64,000 nucleotides of DNA from Rubinisphaera margarita. GTDB lineage: Bacteria; Planctomycetota; Planctomycetia; Planctomycetales; Planctomycetaceae. Below, piece after piece: positions 27,837 to 41,587 of the stretch. How positions within the stretch are numbered: position 1 is the first letter of the stretch; each line of letters starts with the position of its first letter. The notes below the pieces were generated by a model. It saw nothing but the letters and a program-made list of their open reading frames with translations, had not been told where the DNA came from and made no database searches. A program made the translations under genes and the position numbers. The stretch spans positions 806,001 through 870,000 of the forward strand of contig NZ_JAKFGB010000014.1 of assembly GCF_022267515.1 (NCBI RefSeq), given 5' to 3'.

Positions 27837-28907
27837 ATGAGCAGCCCTGGATTTACTCCCGAACCGATCAACCTGGATGCCCAGAGCAAATCCAAGGAAG
27901 CCCAGGCCATTAAGGGGCTGGTTAATGCTTCGGCTCGGATGCGGGAAGAGATCGGCAAAGTCATCGTCGGTCAGCACGAAGTGGTCGAGCAGCTGCTGAT
28001 CGCTTTGCTCTGCCGTGGACATTGCCTGCTGGTTGGCGTGCCAGGGTTGGCCAAGACGCTGCTCGTCAGCACGGTCGCTCAACTGCTGCACCTCTCCTTC
28101 CGCCGCATTCAGTTCACACCCGATCTGATGCCCTCTGATATTACCGGAACGGACATCCTTCAGGACGACATCGAAACGGGACGGAAGCAATTCCAGTTCA
28201 TGCCGGGGCCGTTGTTCTCGCACATCGTACTGGCCGATGAAATCAACCGAACGCCCCCCAAGACACAGGCGGCTCTGCTGGAAGCCATGCAGGAGCGGCA
28301 CGTCACGGTCGGTTCCAGCACGTACCGGCTGCCGGCTCCATTCTTTGTGCTTGCCACCCAGAACCCGATTGAGCAGGAAGGAACCTATCCGCTCCCCGAA
28401 GCCCAGCTCGACCGGTTCATGTTCAACACGATCGTGAAGTATCCGACCGCTTCGGAAGAACTCGAAATCCTGATGCGGACCACAGCCGATGCTCCACCGA
28501 AGTTGAATCCGATCCTCAATGACAAGCAGATCCTCGCTCTGCAGGATGTCGTCCGCAAAGTCCCGGTTGCCGAGCACGTTTTCATCTACGCCCGCGATCT
28601 GGCTCGTGCGACGCGGCCGACCGAGTCGGAAGCCTCACAGTACGTGAAAGACTACCTCAGCTGGGGAGCCGGCCCGCGGGCAGGGCAGAATCTGATTATG
28701 GGAGCCAAGGCCCGCGCGCTGCTGCACGGCCGCTACCACGCCACGACCGAAGATGTCCGGGCCGTCGCCCATCCGGTGCTCCGACATCGAATTGTGACCA
28801 CCTTTCAGGCCGACAGCGAAGGCATCACGGCCGATTCGGTCATTTCAAAACTGCTGAAGGAAGTTCGCATGCCACTGGAAAAACTGTCGGAGAAAGCGGT
28901 GACGTAG
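27837..28907 (+). CDS. MoxR-family AAA+ ATPase
   Basis: 356 residues. Walker A GVPGLAKT (67-74), Walker B IVLADEINR (130-138), followed by TPPKTQAALLEAMQE and TQNPIEQEGTYPLPEAQLDRF, the MoxR signature. Members act as chaperone-like ATPases with von Willebrand factor A-domain partners. The usual DUF58 and VWA genes do not follow; the next gene is a small membrane protein. ATG at 27837 (MSSPGF) is chosen since the upstream frame lacks a ribosome site. Divergent from the exonuclease gene. Confidence 0.92.
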   Translation: MSSPGFTPEPINLDAQSKSKEAQAIKGLVNASARMREEIGKVIVGQHEVVEQLLIALLCRGHCLLVGVPGLAKTLLVSTVAQLLHLSFRRIQFTPDLMPSDITGTDILQDDIETGRKQFQFMPGPLFSHIVLADEINRTPPKTQAALLEAMQERHVTVGSSTYRLPAPFFVLATQNPIEQEGTYPLPEAQLDRFMFNTIVKYPTASEELEILMRTTADAPPKLNPILNDKQILALQDVVRKVPVAEHVFIYARDLARATRPTESEASQYVKDYLSWGAGPRAGQNLIMGAKARALLHGRYHATTEDVRAVAHPVLRHRIVTTFQADSEGITADSVISKLLKEVRMPLEKLSEKAVT

Positions 28908-28961
28908 TCTTCTGCCAATCAGCGCTGAAGCACTCCCCTTCGACTCTCGTGGAGAATGACC

Positions 28962-29372
28962 ATGCCTGGACAAGTGCAGCAACTTAATCCTGTCGTCTGG
29001 CTAATCATGTCCGGAGGGGCTCCGTTGCTCGTCGCCGGTGGAGTTCTCGCGTTCCTGGCGTTGATTCTCTGCATTCTTCCGCATCGAAAGCTGGCCGTTC
29101 TGATGCTTTGTCTTTCGTTGGGACCAGCGATGCTGTCGATTGCCGCCGTGTATACGGGGGCGACAGAATACATCGCTCTGGCAGCATCGCCTGAGCCACC
29201 CAAGCCGGCAGTTCTCGGTCAGGTCGTCGGCACGACGCTCTCTTACGCCTTCTGCGGCCTGGTTGGAACAGTTCTCCCCTCCATCTGTTCGATTGTCTCG
29301 CTTGTTCGATCCCATTCCCGGCGGTTTAAGACGGATGGCCAGGCAAGCTCGAACTTCACCGATCATGAATAG
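28962..29372 (+). CDS. Small membrane protein of unknown function
   Basis: 136 residues with three likely membrane helices: GGAPLLVAGGVLAFLALILC (about 20-40), LAVLMLCLSLGPAMLSIAAV (about 47-66) and LSYAFCGLVGTVLPSICSIV (about 95-114). A short basic tail follows. The start at 28962 has GGAG seven bases upstream; an ATG six bases earlier is too close to it. It lies 54 bases after the MoxR gene and probably shares its transcript. No family recognised. Confidence 0.65.
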   Translation: MPGQVQQLNPVVWLIMSGGAPLLVAGGVLAFLALILCILPHRKLAVLMLCLSLGPAMLSIAAVYTGATEYIALAASPEPPKPAVLGQVVGTTLSYAFCGLVGTVLPSICSIVSLVRSHSRRFKTDGQASSNFTDHE

Positions 29373-29392
29373 CCCGGTTGATTCAACCGGGG
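29373..29392. other. Hairpin after the membrane-protein gene
   Basis: CCCGGTTGA, TT, CAACCGGG: a perfect hairpin starting right after the stop codon, without a U-run. Confidence 0.5.
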
Positions 29393-29429
29393 AGGTGAAG
29401 CCACACGAGGCCCTCGGTCGCTCATTCCT

Positions 29430-29454
29430 AACCCGAAACGTAAGTGAGGGACGG
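29430..29454. repeat. Single copy of the AACCCGAA-GTGAGGG repeat
   Basis: AACCCGAAACGTAAGTGAGG followed by GACGG matches the arm consensus of the elements at 1544-1606 and 13785-13843. No inverted partner is obvious nearby. Confidence 0.5.
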
Positions 29455-29500
29455 GAGACATCGGAAATCCGGTGACTCGCTGTAGTCCCATGCCGCGTTG

Positions 29501-29523
29501 CACTGCTGGGCAAGCCAGCAGTG
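29501..29523. repeat. Perfect palindrome CACTGCTGG-N5-CCAGCAGTG
   Basis: Nine-base perfect arms around GCAAG, between convergent transcription units. Related copies at 61740-61764 and, more weakly, 5089-5109. Confidence 0.7.
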
Positions 29524-29553
29524 GCACCTATTCTTCGGGGGAGGCTGCGCACG

Positions 29554-29592
29554 AAAAAAGCCCGGCGGAACGGTGTTCCGCGCAGGCTTTTT
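29554..29592 (-). terminator. Rho-independent terminator of cysK
   Basis: Read leftward, the transcript has AAAAAGCC on one side and GGCTTTTTT on the other, with GCGGAAC and GTTCCGC as the inner stem around a 3-base loop. It lies 20 bases after the cysK stop. Confidence 0.8.
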
Positions 29593-29612
29593 AATCTTCC
29601 CATCCGCTCCGC

Positions 29613-30545
<933 letters not shown>

Positions 30546-30736
30546 TGTCTTTCCTCCATGGATTAGCCGTAAGTGCGGACGGTCCGAGCCTCATTCTGCA
30601 CTCATTGCAGTCTGCGCGGACGCTCATCGCATCAATCGAAGTATCAGCGGATGTTCGGATTATCGGCATAATCGGCAGAAAAGGCAAATCTTTTCCAGAT
30701 TTGCAGCCTGCTTCCGTTCACTATGTTCGCGTCGCT

Positions 30737-32473
30737 TTACTGGCGGACCCTGCGGTAAGGCTGAGCGGCGGAGAAATCGGTCGGCATCGTCTCGGATCGA
30801 TCCTCGATTCGCAGTTCCCGTTTGATGGTCGGAGCGGCGTAAGCCTGTGGCGGCGTAACCATTTCGGTCGGAATGAACTCGGTCGCCGGGGGACTGGAAT
30901 TCGCCACCACGGTCTGCGACGGATTGAGTTCGCCGGTCAGGTCGGCCAGAAGCCGCGGCGTGGCTGACGGAATGACGACCACTTGCGGCTGTCCCGGATT
31001 CTGCGGGTTTTCGATGATGATCGTCAACTTGGCTCCCTGAGCAGCCTGCAGGGCCTGAAGGGTGGCGGGGTTAAGTGAGGCCGTCGCGGCGGGAGTAATC
31101 GCGACCGGAGCGTCTCCGGCGGCGTCGAATGGTCCCGGAGCCTGAGGGGCGGCGGCTTCCGCCATTGCGGGGACACTGGCGTCGGTCTGGACCAGAATCT
31201 GGCTGTCCCCGGTCGGAGTCTGACGACGAATCGTATGAGCCAGTCCGCAGCCTTCGAGCAACTCGACGACCGGTTGCAGTCCGGCATACAGGCCGCGTTT
31301 TTCTTTCGGATCGGCTGCGATACAGACGCCGACCACTTCGTTGTCTTCGTTGAACAGGCCCCCTCCGGAACGTCCCTGGACCGGAACGCCGGTGCATTCA
31401 ATGTTGTCCGGGCCGGTGTAGCGATTCAGAGCGGTGACCGACAACGACTCGATCGTCGGGTTCTGACCGCCACTGCAGCCGACACTGATGACCGAGTCGC
31501 CTTCCGACAGTTTCGATGGAATCTGGGCCAGGCGGGCGACTGGCAACGCTCCATCGGTCGGCACGGAGATCAGTCCGACATCGGCGTCGAGATCATACTT
31601 CACCACGGTGCCGACGAAGCTCTCGAAGCGATCGTCTACGAAAATGTCGATGTCAATCTTCGAAGAGTCGGTGACGTTGCGGAAGATGTGTCCGCAAGTC
31701 AGGACAAACGTGTTTCCGGGTCGGGAATCGATGACAGTTCCTGAGCCGTAGTTGATTCCCTTTTCGTCGCGAATCCGGATGCGGACGTTGGCGGCTCGGG
31801 AATCGATGTGCGGCGTCGGTTTGGTGACATTTTCTCGTTCGTCAAACTGGGCACGAATGACGGGGGCATCGGCGTCAGCGGCTGTGGAGTTGCTCGCGAG
31901 AATGGTTTCAGCGGGGAATGGTTCGGGATTCGCCGGGTACTGCTGAGGACTCGCTGGAGCAGTTGGCTGAGAGACGGGAGCGGCTGGTGTTGTCGGAGGC
32001 TGATTGCCGGGAAACGCCGATGGTGAGCCGAGCCGAGGTTGTTCGTATCCCGTATTTCCCCGGCCGACAACATTATGCGGCGTCTGGGGAGTCGCGGTGT
32101 TGGCCATCATCTGCTGGGGCGGAGCAGAGGGAGTCGCCGCGGGTTTCGGAATTGAGGCGAGCATGCGTCTCAGCTGGCCTTCGGTGGTTCGTCCGACTTC
32201 GCGAGCGACTTCTTTCCCGTTGACGACCAGCACAAAGGCCGGGATCGAAGAGACGTTGTACTGTCGAGCCAGATTCGGATTCTGATCGATGTCAACGACC
32301 TGGACGGGAAAGCCTTCCCGTTCCAGCTTGTGAACGATGGGCTTCATCTGCTGGCAGGGGCCGCACCAGCTGGCAGAGAAGTCGTAAAGGACGGCTTGCT
32401 GAGCAGAGGCCAGATTTGCGGTCGCCGACAGGCAGACGATCGCCAGCGCGATCTGTTGCGCGACAGTTTTCAT
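30737..32473 (-). CDS. Secreted thioredoxin-trypsin-like protease fusion
   Basis: 578 residues. A signal peptide (cleavage near ASA-24) precedes a thioredoxin domain (about 25-108) with an intact C37-G-P-C40 redox site and the cis-proline (SIPAF). A long Pro/Ala/Gln-rich linker (about 110-220) leads to a trypsin-like domain (about 228-410) with H262 (TCGHIF), D298 (DADVGLI) and S369 (GRSGGG), the chymotrypsin/HtrA triad. A low-complexity Ala/Pro tail follows. No PDZ domain is seen. A single periplasmic chain combining disulfide chemistry with proteolysis suggests handling of misfolded, disulfide-containing exported proteins. Start ATG 32473. Confidence 0.88.
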   Translation of the reverse strand: MKTVAQQIALAIVCLSATANLASAQQAVLYDFSASWCGPCQQMKPIVHKLEREGFPVQVVDIDQNPNLARQYNVSSIPAFVLVVNGKEVAREVGRTTEGQLRRMLASIPKPAATPSAPPQQMMANTATPQTPHNVVGRGNTGYEQPRLGSPSAFPGNQPPTTPAAPVSQPTAPASPQQYPANPEPFPAETILASNSTAADADAPVIRAQFDERENVTKPTPHIDSRAANVRIRIRDEKGINYGSGTVIDSRPGNTFVLTCGHIFRNVTDSSKIDIDIFVDDRFESFVGTVVKYDLDADVGLISVPTDGALPVARLAQIPSKLSEGDSVISVGCSGGQNPTIESLSVTALNRYTGPDNIECTGVPVQGRSGGGLFNEDNEVVGVCIAADPKEKRGLYAGLQPVVELLEGCGLAHTIRRQTPTGDSQILVQTDASVPAMAEAAAPQAPGPFDAAGDAPVAITPAATASLNPATLQALQAAQGAKLTIIIENPQNPGQPQVVVIPSATPRLLADLTGELNPSQTVVANSSPPATEFIPTEMVTPPQAYAAPTIKRELRIEDRSETMPTDFSAAQPYRRVRQ

Positions 32474-33014
32474 AAGTCTCTCCGGGAATCCATTCGCCAG
32501 GAGTGGCAGACGCGGGTTTCGTCACAATAGACAGGAACAAAGAAGCGACAGTCCTCAGAAGAAGAAAATGAGGCTTCTGGAAGTGAGGTCCTGATGATCG
32601 GTTCTGATGAACTCCACGCCGATGATCCATCACCGACGTGTAATCTTTACATCTCCGCGGCGGACACTATTACAATTTGTCAGACGCGGAAAGAGGAATT
32701 TGTAATTCCGACAATGAGTCGTAAAATACGTAAATCCCTGCAGTGCAGTGCTTTGTTGCCAAAAGTCCGAAAATTGTGGTTTCGTTTTTTCTGGAACAAG
32801 AGGTTAGTATGCAGACCCGGTGCCGAAGCATCGAGAATTGCATCTGCCGAAGAGATTCTTCGGGAAATCGCCGGCAAAATCCTGTTCTGCCGGGGGCTTC
32901 TGCGATAGGATGCATCAATCCTTCCTGAAATGTCCGTGGCAAACCACGCGATTCACCAAACCATCCTGCCCCGTTTGCCACGTCTGATCCCCCAAGAGAT
33001 ATGGAGTTGATGCT
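32474..33014. other. Divergent intergenic region, partly AT-rich
   Basis: 541 bases between divergent genes. The centre (about 32660-32800) is AT-rich for this genome and contains ATTACAA and TTGTAAT as 7-base inverted arms around 24 bases near 32667-32704. A possible promoter is TTGTCA, 18 bases, TGTAAT, but no gene lies close. A 104-codon frame at 32594-32908 has no homologous-looking motif. I do not annotate a gene here. Confidence 0.4.
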
Positions 33015-33713
33015 GTGCAGAGCATCTTTACATTTCCGCGCGGAATTATTTTCAACACGTTCCTGCTGGCCATAGTTGTTTTCACGCTGACAGGGTGTGG
33101 CGACAGCGAGCAGATTCGCACTTACGAAACTCGTAAGCCAGAGGATGTCTTCGCCGAGAATCACATCGAGGGAGCGAAACCGCCCGAGCGGACGGCTCCT
33201 CCGATGATGTCTGCTCCTTCGACCGAAGCCGTCGGCGAGCCGGCCCGCATGTTCGGAGCGATGGTTCGCGTGGACGATCAGACCTGGTTCTATAAGCTGA
33301 CCGGTCCGGTCGACGAAGTGAACAAGATCGTGCCTCAGCTGCGGGACTACGTGGTCTCCATGAAATACGAGAACGGACAACCCGTGCTGACAAAGCCGGA
33401 AGGCTGGGAGCAGTTGCCGGGGAATCAGTTCCGCTTCGCCACCATGAAGATTCCGGCTGAGTCGGGGGCGTTGGAAATGTCGATCTCGCCGCTGCCGAGC
33501 AGCGAAGAAGAACTTCTGAACGCGGTGGCGAACATCAACCGCTGGCGCGGACAGCTGGGACTCGGGGAAATCAAATCGACCGACATCGAAGCCGCCGGGG
33601 ACGATCCTTCCCTGGAGATTTCCAAAGCGAGCCAGGATGGGCGAACCATTTACTTCGTGAATATCGTCGGCGAGCAGAAGTCCACGGGCATGCGTCCGCC
33701 CTTCGCGGGCTAA
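33015..33713 (+). CDS. Lipoprotein upstream of the cytochrome c assembly gene
   Basis: 232 residues from a GTG at 33015, with GGAG eight bases upstream. Lipobox LTGC (C28). The mature part has a disordered Pro-rich section (about 50-75), then a compact domain: AMVRVDDQTWFYKLTGPVDEV, KPEGWEQLPGNQFRFATMKI, ANINRWRGQLGLGEI. The last motif recalls planctomycete lipoproteins of unknown function. It is 174 bases upstream of the ResB-CcsA fusion on the same strand, which suggests a role near cytochrome c maturation or the same transcript. No family name given. Confidence 0.75.
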   Translation: MQSIFTFPRGIIFNTFLLAIVVFTLTGCGDSEQIRTYETRKPEDVFAENHIEGAKPPERTAPPMMSAPSTEAVGEPARMFGAMVRVDDQTWFYKLTGPVDEVNKIVPQLRDYVVSMKYENGQPVLTKPEGWEQLPGNQFRFATMKIPAESGALEMSISPLPSSEEELLNAVANINRWRGQLGLGEIKSTDIEAAGDDPSLEISKASQDGRTIYFVNIVGEQKSTGMRPPFAG

Positions 33714-33887
33714 GCCCGGAGGAGGAAGCGTCGAGCTACTTCCCGGCAAGGGGAAACTTCGGCGGACTTGTCGCAGATCTGCAAAATGCGGCCCCGCGAG
33801 TGGAATGCGGATCCTTATAATAGCTTGAATTGGAACGTCTGATTTTCTGCGACGTTCCATTGATCAATCGGAAACTGGAAGAGATTC

Positions 33888-37640
<3,753 letters not shown>

Positions 37641-37765
37641 TCGGCATAATCGTTCCAAGTTCGCTGCCCAAATCGGCCGATAGGTAGAAGTGCGGATGTC
37701 GCGAAAACGCTCGCGGCTCCAATCATTTGCCTCGCTGTCCATGCGTACGAGGAAGGAACCTCGCC

Positions 37766-38689
37766 ATGCTGCCGCCGGTCCATTACCGCCAGGGTCAGGA
37801 GAAAAAGGTCGCTCACGGCACCTGGTATCGCGGAGAGCACTGCAACTTCATCGCCAGCAAGGGCAATCTGGCCGAGCCCGATTCCGCGGCGAAATATGTG
37901 CTGCACGGTTGGACGCCGGAATTGCCCTTTCTTACGCGAAAGGACTGCTTCACGGCTTTTGGCAGCTGCTTTGCCGCCCATCTGACGAAGTTCCTGCGAG
38001 CCCATCGGTATCAGGTCGGCTCCCCCGAATGGAACACCGACAGCTACATCATGACCTACGGAGCGGGGATCAATAACACCTTTGCGATCCGCCAGCAGCT
38101 CGAATGGGCACTGGAGAACCGCACGTTTCAGGAATCGCTCTGGTACGACCAGGATCGCAGACTCGTCCCGCCCGACGTCGATGCCCAGCTGGCGACTCGC
38201 GAAATTCTGAAGTCGACCTCCGTGTTCATCTTCACGCTGGGGCTCTCCGAGATCTGGTACAGTCGCGAAACGGGCGAAGTCTTCTGGCGGGCGATTCCGC
38301 AGGATGTGTTCGATCCGTCCCGCCACGGGTTCCGCGTCAGCACCTGTGCGGAAAACGCTGCCAATCTGGAAGCAATCTATCAGCTCGTGCGGCACCATCG
38401 TCCCGATGCGACCATCATCTTCACGCTTTCGCCAGTGCCGCTCGTGGCAACATTTCGTCCCGTCTCCTGCATCACGGCGAATTCGGAGTCGAAAGCCATT
38501 CTGCGAGCGAGCCTCGGCGAAGTTGTTCGCAGCCACTCCCGCGACAATCGCCTCTTCTACTTCCCGTCCTACGAACTGGTCAAAGAGTATTTCACCGATC
38601 CGTACGAACAGGACAACCGCCACGTCCAACCCGAGATTGTCGAGCAGGTCATGAATCTGTTTGCCCAACACTATCTCGCCGATTTCTGA
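37766..38689 (+). CDS. GSCFA-domain protein
   Basis: 307 residues from ATG 37766, preceded by GGAAGGAA. The family hallmark F-G-S-C-F-A (TAFGSCFAAHLTKFL) lies near residue 60, and ITLGLSEIW-like (FIFTLGLSEIWY) and TLSPVPLVATF complete the pattern. The GSCFA family is related to SGNH hydrolases and is thought to act on glycans or acyl groups. No signal peptide is visible. It follows the cytochrome assembly gene by 125 bases on the same strand, without evident functional tie. Confidence 0.88.
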   Translation: MLPPVHYRQGQEKKVAHGTWYRGEHCNFIASKGNLAEPDSAAKYVLHGWTPELPFLTRKDCFTAFGSCFAAHLTKFLRAHRYQVGSPEWNTDSYIMTYGAGINNTFAIRQQLEWALENRTFQESLWYDQDRRLVPPDVDAQLATREILKSTSVFIFTLGLSEIWYSRETGEVFWRAIPQDVFDPSRHGFRVSTCAENAANLEAIYQLVRHHRPDATIIFTLSPVPLVATFRPVSCITANSESKAILRASLGEVVRSHSRDNRLFYFPSYELVKEYFTDPYEQDNRHVQPEIVEQVMNLFAQHYLADF

Positions 38690-38874
38690 TCGACGCCTTT
38701 TGAGTTTCACATCGATCTCGCGCCGGGCAGCCGCGTCCACAGACGTCGCCGATGATTGCCGCGCGATGATGAGTCCCGCGAATCGAGCCGAATTGTCGCA
38801 GTGTCTTGCGGCGTGAACTGCTTATAATGCCGTGGATAACAATTCGCGGTCTTTTCCGAACAGCAGTCCGACCC

Positions 38875-39297
38875 ATGAACGCCGACCAGAGCTATCTCGA
38901 TCCTCACGCCCGCATCCGGACCGCCACCGGCTATGTGGTGGCCTGTTCGCTGCTGTTTCTGTTCGTGGTTGTGGTGACCGTCCTCAGCGTTTTCGCGATG
39001 CCGGCTTCCAGCGAAAGTGGTCATATCCTTGTCGCTGAGTTCACCGGCACGGACGACGGCGAAGTCGGACCGGTTCAGATCGAGGACCAGTGGGAGTTCC
39101 GCTGGGAACATTCAGGCCATTTGAAGCGGATTACCTGGACTCGGGATGATGGCGAACAGGACATGTTTCTGGAGATGCCCGGCAAGCCGATTCGCGGGCA
39201 TGGCGGCGTCAACTACGAGGAATGCGGGGAGTACCGATTCAAGGTCGAGGGGACCGGTCCGTGGAAGATTCAGGTTTACCAGTTCGTCGTCGAGTGA
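38875..39297 (+). CDS. Membrane-anchored protein of unknown function
   Basis: 140 residues from ATG 38875. One membrane helix (VVACSLLFLFVVVVTVLSVF, about 18-37) is followed by a roughly 95-residue beta-rich exterior domain (FTGTDDGEVGPVQIEDQWEF, RITWTRDDGEQDMFLEMPG, GPWKIQVYQFVVE). The exterior part could bind a ligand, but nothing specific is recognised. It is followed by nadK after 67 bases. Confidence 0.65.
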   Translation: MNADQSYLDPHARIRTATGYVVACSLLFLFVVVVTVLSVFAMPASSESGHILVAEFTGTDDGEVGPVQIEDQWEFRWEHSGHLKRITWTRDDGEQDMFLEMPGKPIRGHGGVNYEECGEYRFKVEGTGPWKIQVYQFVVE

Positions 39298-39364
39298 CTG
39301 CGAAAAGCTGCCCGAATTGGCGTGCTGAATCTGTTCCGCGGCTCACTTCTGGTATACTCGCGGC

Positions 39365-40240
39365 ATGAATTCCAAGCCCCCGATCCGCACCATTGTTCTG
39401 GCGCGCAGTCCCCACGAGCATGTTCGAACTGCCTGGGAGAAGCTGCAGCCGTGTCTGGCATCCCGTAGAGAGATCGAAGTTGTCGGCGTCGCGATGACTG
39501 AAGACCTCGAGCACAAGGAACTCGATGCCGAGTTGGCCATTGTGCTTGGTGGCGACGGATCGATTCTGCGAGCCTGTCGGCAATTCGGCGATCATCAGAT
39601 TCCCATTCTGCCGATCAATCTGGGACGACTCGGTTTCCTCGCCGATCTTACGCTTGAGGATCTGCAGCGGCATCTCGATCTGATCGCCCGGCGGGAGTTC
39701 AAGATTGCCGAGATGCTGATGTTCGAGGCGATCATCCGCAAACAGGACGGATCCGAAGAACGGCATCTTGGTCTGAACGAACTGGCGATTCGCGTGGGGC
39801 ACGCACCGCACATGTTCGATGTGCAGCTCTCGATCGACGGGGAAGCGGTCACGACCTACAGCGGCGATGGCCTGATTCTGGCCACGCCGATCGGTTCGAC
39901 TGCCCATTCACTTTCAGCGGGCGGCCCGATTCTGCGACAGACGATTCGAGCGTTTGTGCTCACGCCGATCTGCCCGCATACGCTGACCATTCGCCCGATT
40001 GTCGACCGAGCCGACTGCTGCTACGAACTGACTTTGCCGGAACAGGACGAGAAAGTCCTGGCGGTCATCGACGGGCACATTCATCGTGAGTTCTGCCACG
40101 GCGATTCGATCACGTTCCGGGAAGCGGCGGCGAACTGCAAACTGGTCCGGTTCCCGAATCACAGCTACTACGAAACGCTCCATCGCAAGCTCGGCTGGGA
40201 AGGGCAGCTCTCGTACAAGACGTATCTGGAGCAGCACTAA
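39365..40240 (+). CDS. nadK: NAD kinase
   Basis: Phosphorylates NAD to NADP. 291 residues, normal for the family. The GGDGSILRA motif (62-70) carries the conserved aspartate, followed by NLGRLGFLADL (about 85-95) and the NE/D-type segment ATPIGSTAHSLSAGGPI, both diagnostic. Start ATG 39365. Cytoplasmic. Its product feeds the NADP-dependent PseB and other reductases, but no operon link is evident. Confidence 0.96.
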   Translation: MNSKPPIRTIVLARSPHEHVRTAWEKLQPCLASRREIEVVGVAMTEDLEHKELDAELAIVLGGDGSILRACRQFGDHQIPILPINLGRLGFLADLTLEDLQRHLDLIARREFKIAEMLMFEAIIRKQDGSEERHLGLNELAIRVGHAPHMFDVQLSIDGEAVTTYSGDGLILATPIGSTAHSLSAGGPILRQTIRAFVLTPICPHTLTIRPIVDRADCCYELTLPEQDEKVLAVIDGHIHREFCHGDSITFREAAANCKLVRFPNHSYYETLHRKLGWEGQLSYKTYLEQH

Positions 40241-40305
40241 ATTCGTGAGCGCGACGAGTCTGGGGACTATTCTGTCGGTTTTTCGCGAATGGCAAAATCT
40301 CGTAA

Positions 40306-40334
40306 TTGACGGTTCAAATCAGCAGTCGTATCCT
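40306..40334 (+). promoter_or_regulatory. Probable sigma-70 promoter
   Basis: TTGACG (40306-40311), 17 bases, TATCCT (40329-40334). It would start a transcript near 40341, about 100 bases upstream of the small protein at 40445. Confidence 0.6.
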
Positions 40335-40444
40335 CGTTATCAACGAAGGTTGATCGATACGTTGCCGTCGACGGAGCGGCTTAGACAGTGGATGTTGAAT
40401 CCCGTTTCGGGACGAAGCAGCGTAGGCATGGAAGGGAACCGATA

Positions 40445-40669
40445 ATGGACGATCATGCGTGGCAAGAGCATGCGAACCGCGTCGAACAGGCCATCCGGCA
40501 GATGACCGGCGGACTCATCCGGGGATTGCAGGTGTCGTCTCACGACAATTCCCTGGTGGTCACGGGCACGACCGATCGCTACTACCACAAACAGCTGGCA
40601 ACGCGGGCTGCGATGCAGGCGGTGAATGACCAGACGTTGAAGAACGACATTGTCGTTTCTTCGCGATAA
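40445..40669 (+). CDS. Small BON-like protein
   Basis: 74 residues from ATG 40445, preceded by GGAAGGGA. The pattern RVEQAIRQMTGGLIRGLQVSSHDN, LVVTGTTDRYYHKQLA, then DIVVSS matches the alpha-beta layout of the BON fold, a phospholipid- or partner-binding domain. No signal peptide is seen, so a cytoplasmic role is likely. Has its own promoter candidate. Confidence 0.75.
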   Translation: MDDHAWQEHANRVEQAIRQMTGGLIRGLQVSSHDNSLVVTGTTDRYYHKQLATRAAMQAVNDQTLKNDIVVSSR

Positions 40670-40705
40670 CCGAGGCTCGGAACCGTCGCCTCCGCGGCGG
40701 GAATG

Positions 40706-41371
40706 CTACCTGGGTTCCGGTGACCGTGCAGAGTCAGCTGCCTCTTTTGGCGTGAACGCCTTCTCTTCGCCCCGGATGAGCCGGACGATGTTGCTGCGAT
40801 GCCGGTAGATGATTAATCCCGGGACCAGCAGACTAAAAATCCCCAACGCCCAGTTCTCTCGCGTAAACGGGTGAGGCTTGAGTAGTAGCAGTTCGGCCAC
40901 CGCAAAGGCCAGGGCGCCGAGCAGGGAACTGATCGAAACCGTTCTCCAGATCAGCATTGAAAGCGCAAACGTCCCCGCTGCGATCGCCGAAGCCAGTGGC
41001 GCCAGGACGAAAACGACTCCGAGCCCGGTGGCGACTCCTTTCCCCCCTTTGAACTTCAGGTAGCAGGGGAACATATGTCCGATGATTGTCGACGCGCCGA
41101 CGATGGTCGCGCCATGCATCGAACCGAGTGTCGGCAAATCGGAAGCCAGCAGCAGTTTGGCGGCCAGAGTCGGCAGCAGGCCTTTCAGGGCATCGAGCAC
41201 GAAAACCACGATGAACCATTTGAAGCCCATCACGCGACCAACGTTCGTGGCACCGATGTTTCCGCTCCCCACCGTGCGGATATCGATCTTTCCGAACACG
41301 CGGGCAACGAGCAGGCCGAACGGGATACTGCCGATGAGATAAGCCAACAGGCTCAGGACGAAAATCAACAC
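40706..41371 (-). CDS. plsY: Acyl-phosphate:glycerol-3-phosphate acyltransferase
   Basis: First step of membrane phospholipid synthesis: transfers an acyl group from acyl-phosphate to glycerol-3-phosphate at the inner membrane. Typical PlsY motifs: AYLIGSIPFGLL, GSGNIGATNVGRVMG, and FKGGKGVATGLG, with about five membrane helices. The GTG at 41371 (MLIFVLSLLAYLIG) is preferred because it gives the usual N-terminus and 221 residues; a TTG 16 codons upstream would add an atypical sequence. Convergent with the small BON-like gene. Confidence 0.93.
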   Translation of the reverse strand: MLIFVLSLLAYLIGSIPFGLLVARVFGKIDIRTVGSGNIGATNVGRVMGFKWFIVVFVLDALKGLLPTLAAKLLLASDLPTLGSMHGATIVGASTIIGHMFPCYLKFKGGKGVATGLGVVFVLAPLASAIAAGTFALSMLIWRTVSISSLLGALAFAVAELLLLKPHPFTRENWALGIFSLLVPGLIIYRHRSNIVRLIRGEEKAFTPKEAADSARSPEPR

Positions 41372-41587
41372 AAAGCACTCGCAATTCAGGACTGAGACGC
41401 TCGACTGGAACGCAGACAAATGCCCGTTTGAAACTTCGCATCAACGGATGGGTTTGCGTCCGAGCGGACCAGCCGGCAAAATAGGATAAAGAGTTCCCCG
41501 CGAATATTCCCGGGACTCTCCGTGAAAATCAACACCGCTGCTCGAACTCTCCAGGGAGCGGCGAATCTTTTAAGCAGGGCCCGCCAC

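Noticed and set aside
32594..32908. A 104-codon gene in the divergent spacer
   Set aside because: No ribosome site of note, no motif, and the AT-rich part of the spacer runs through it.
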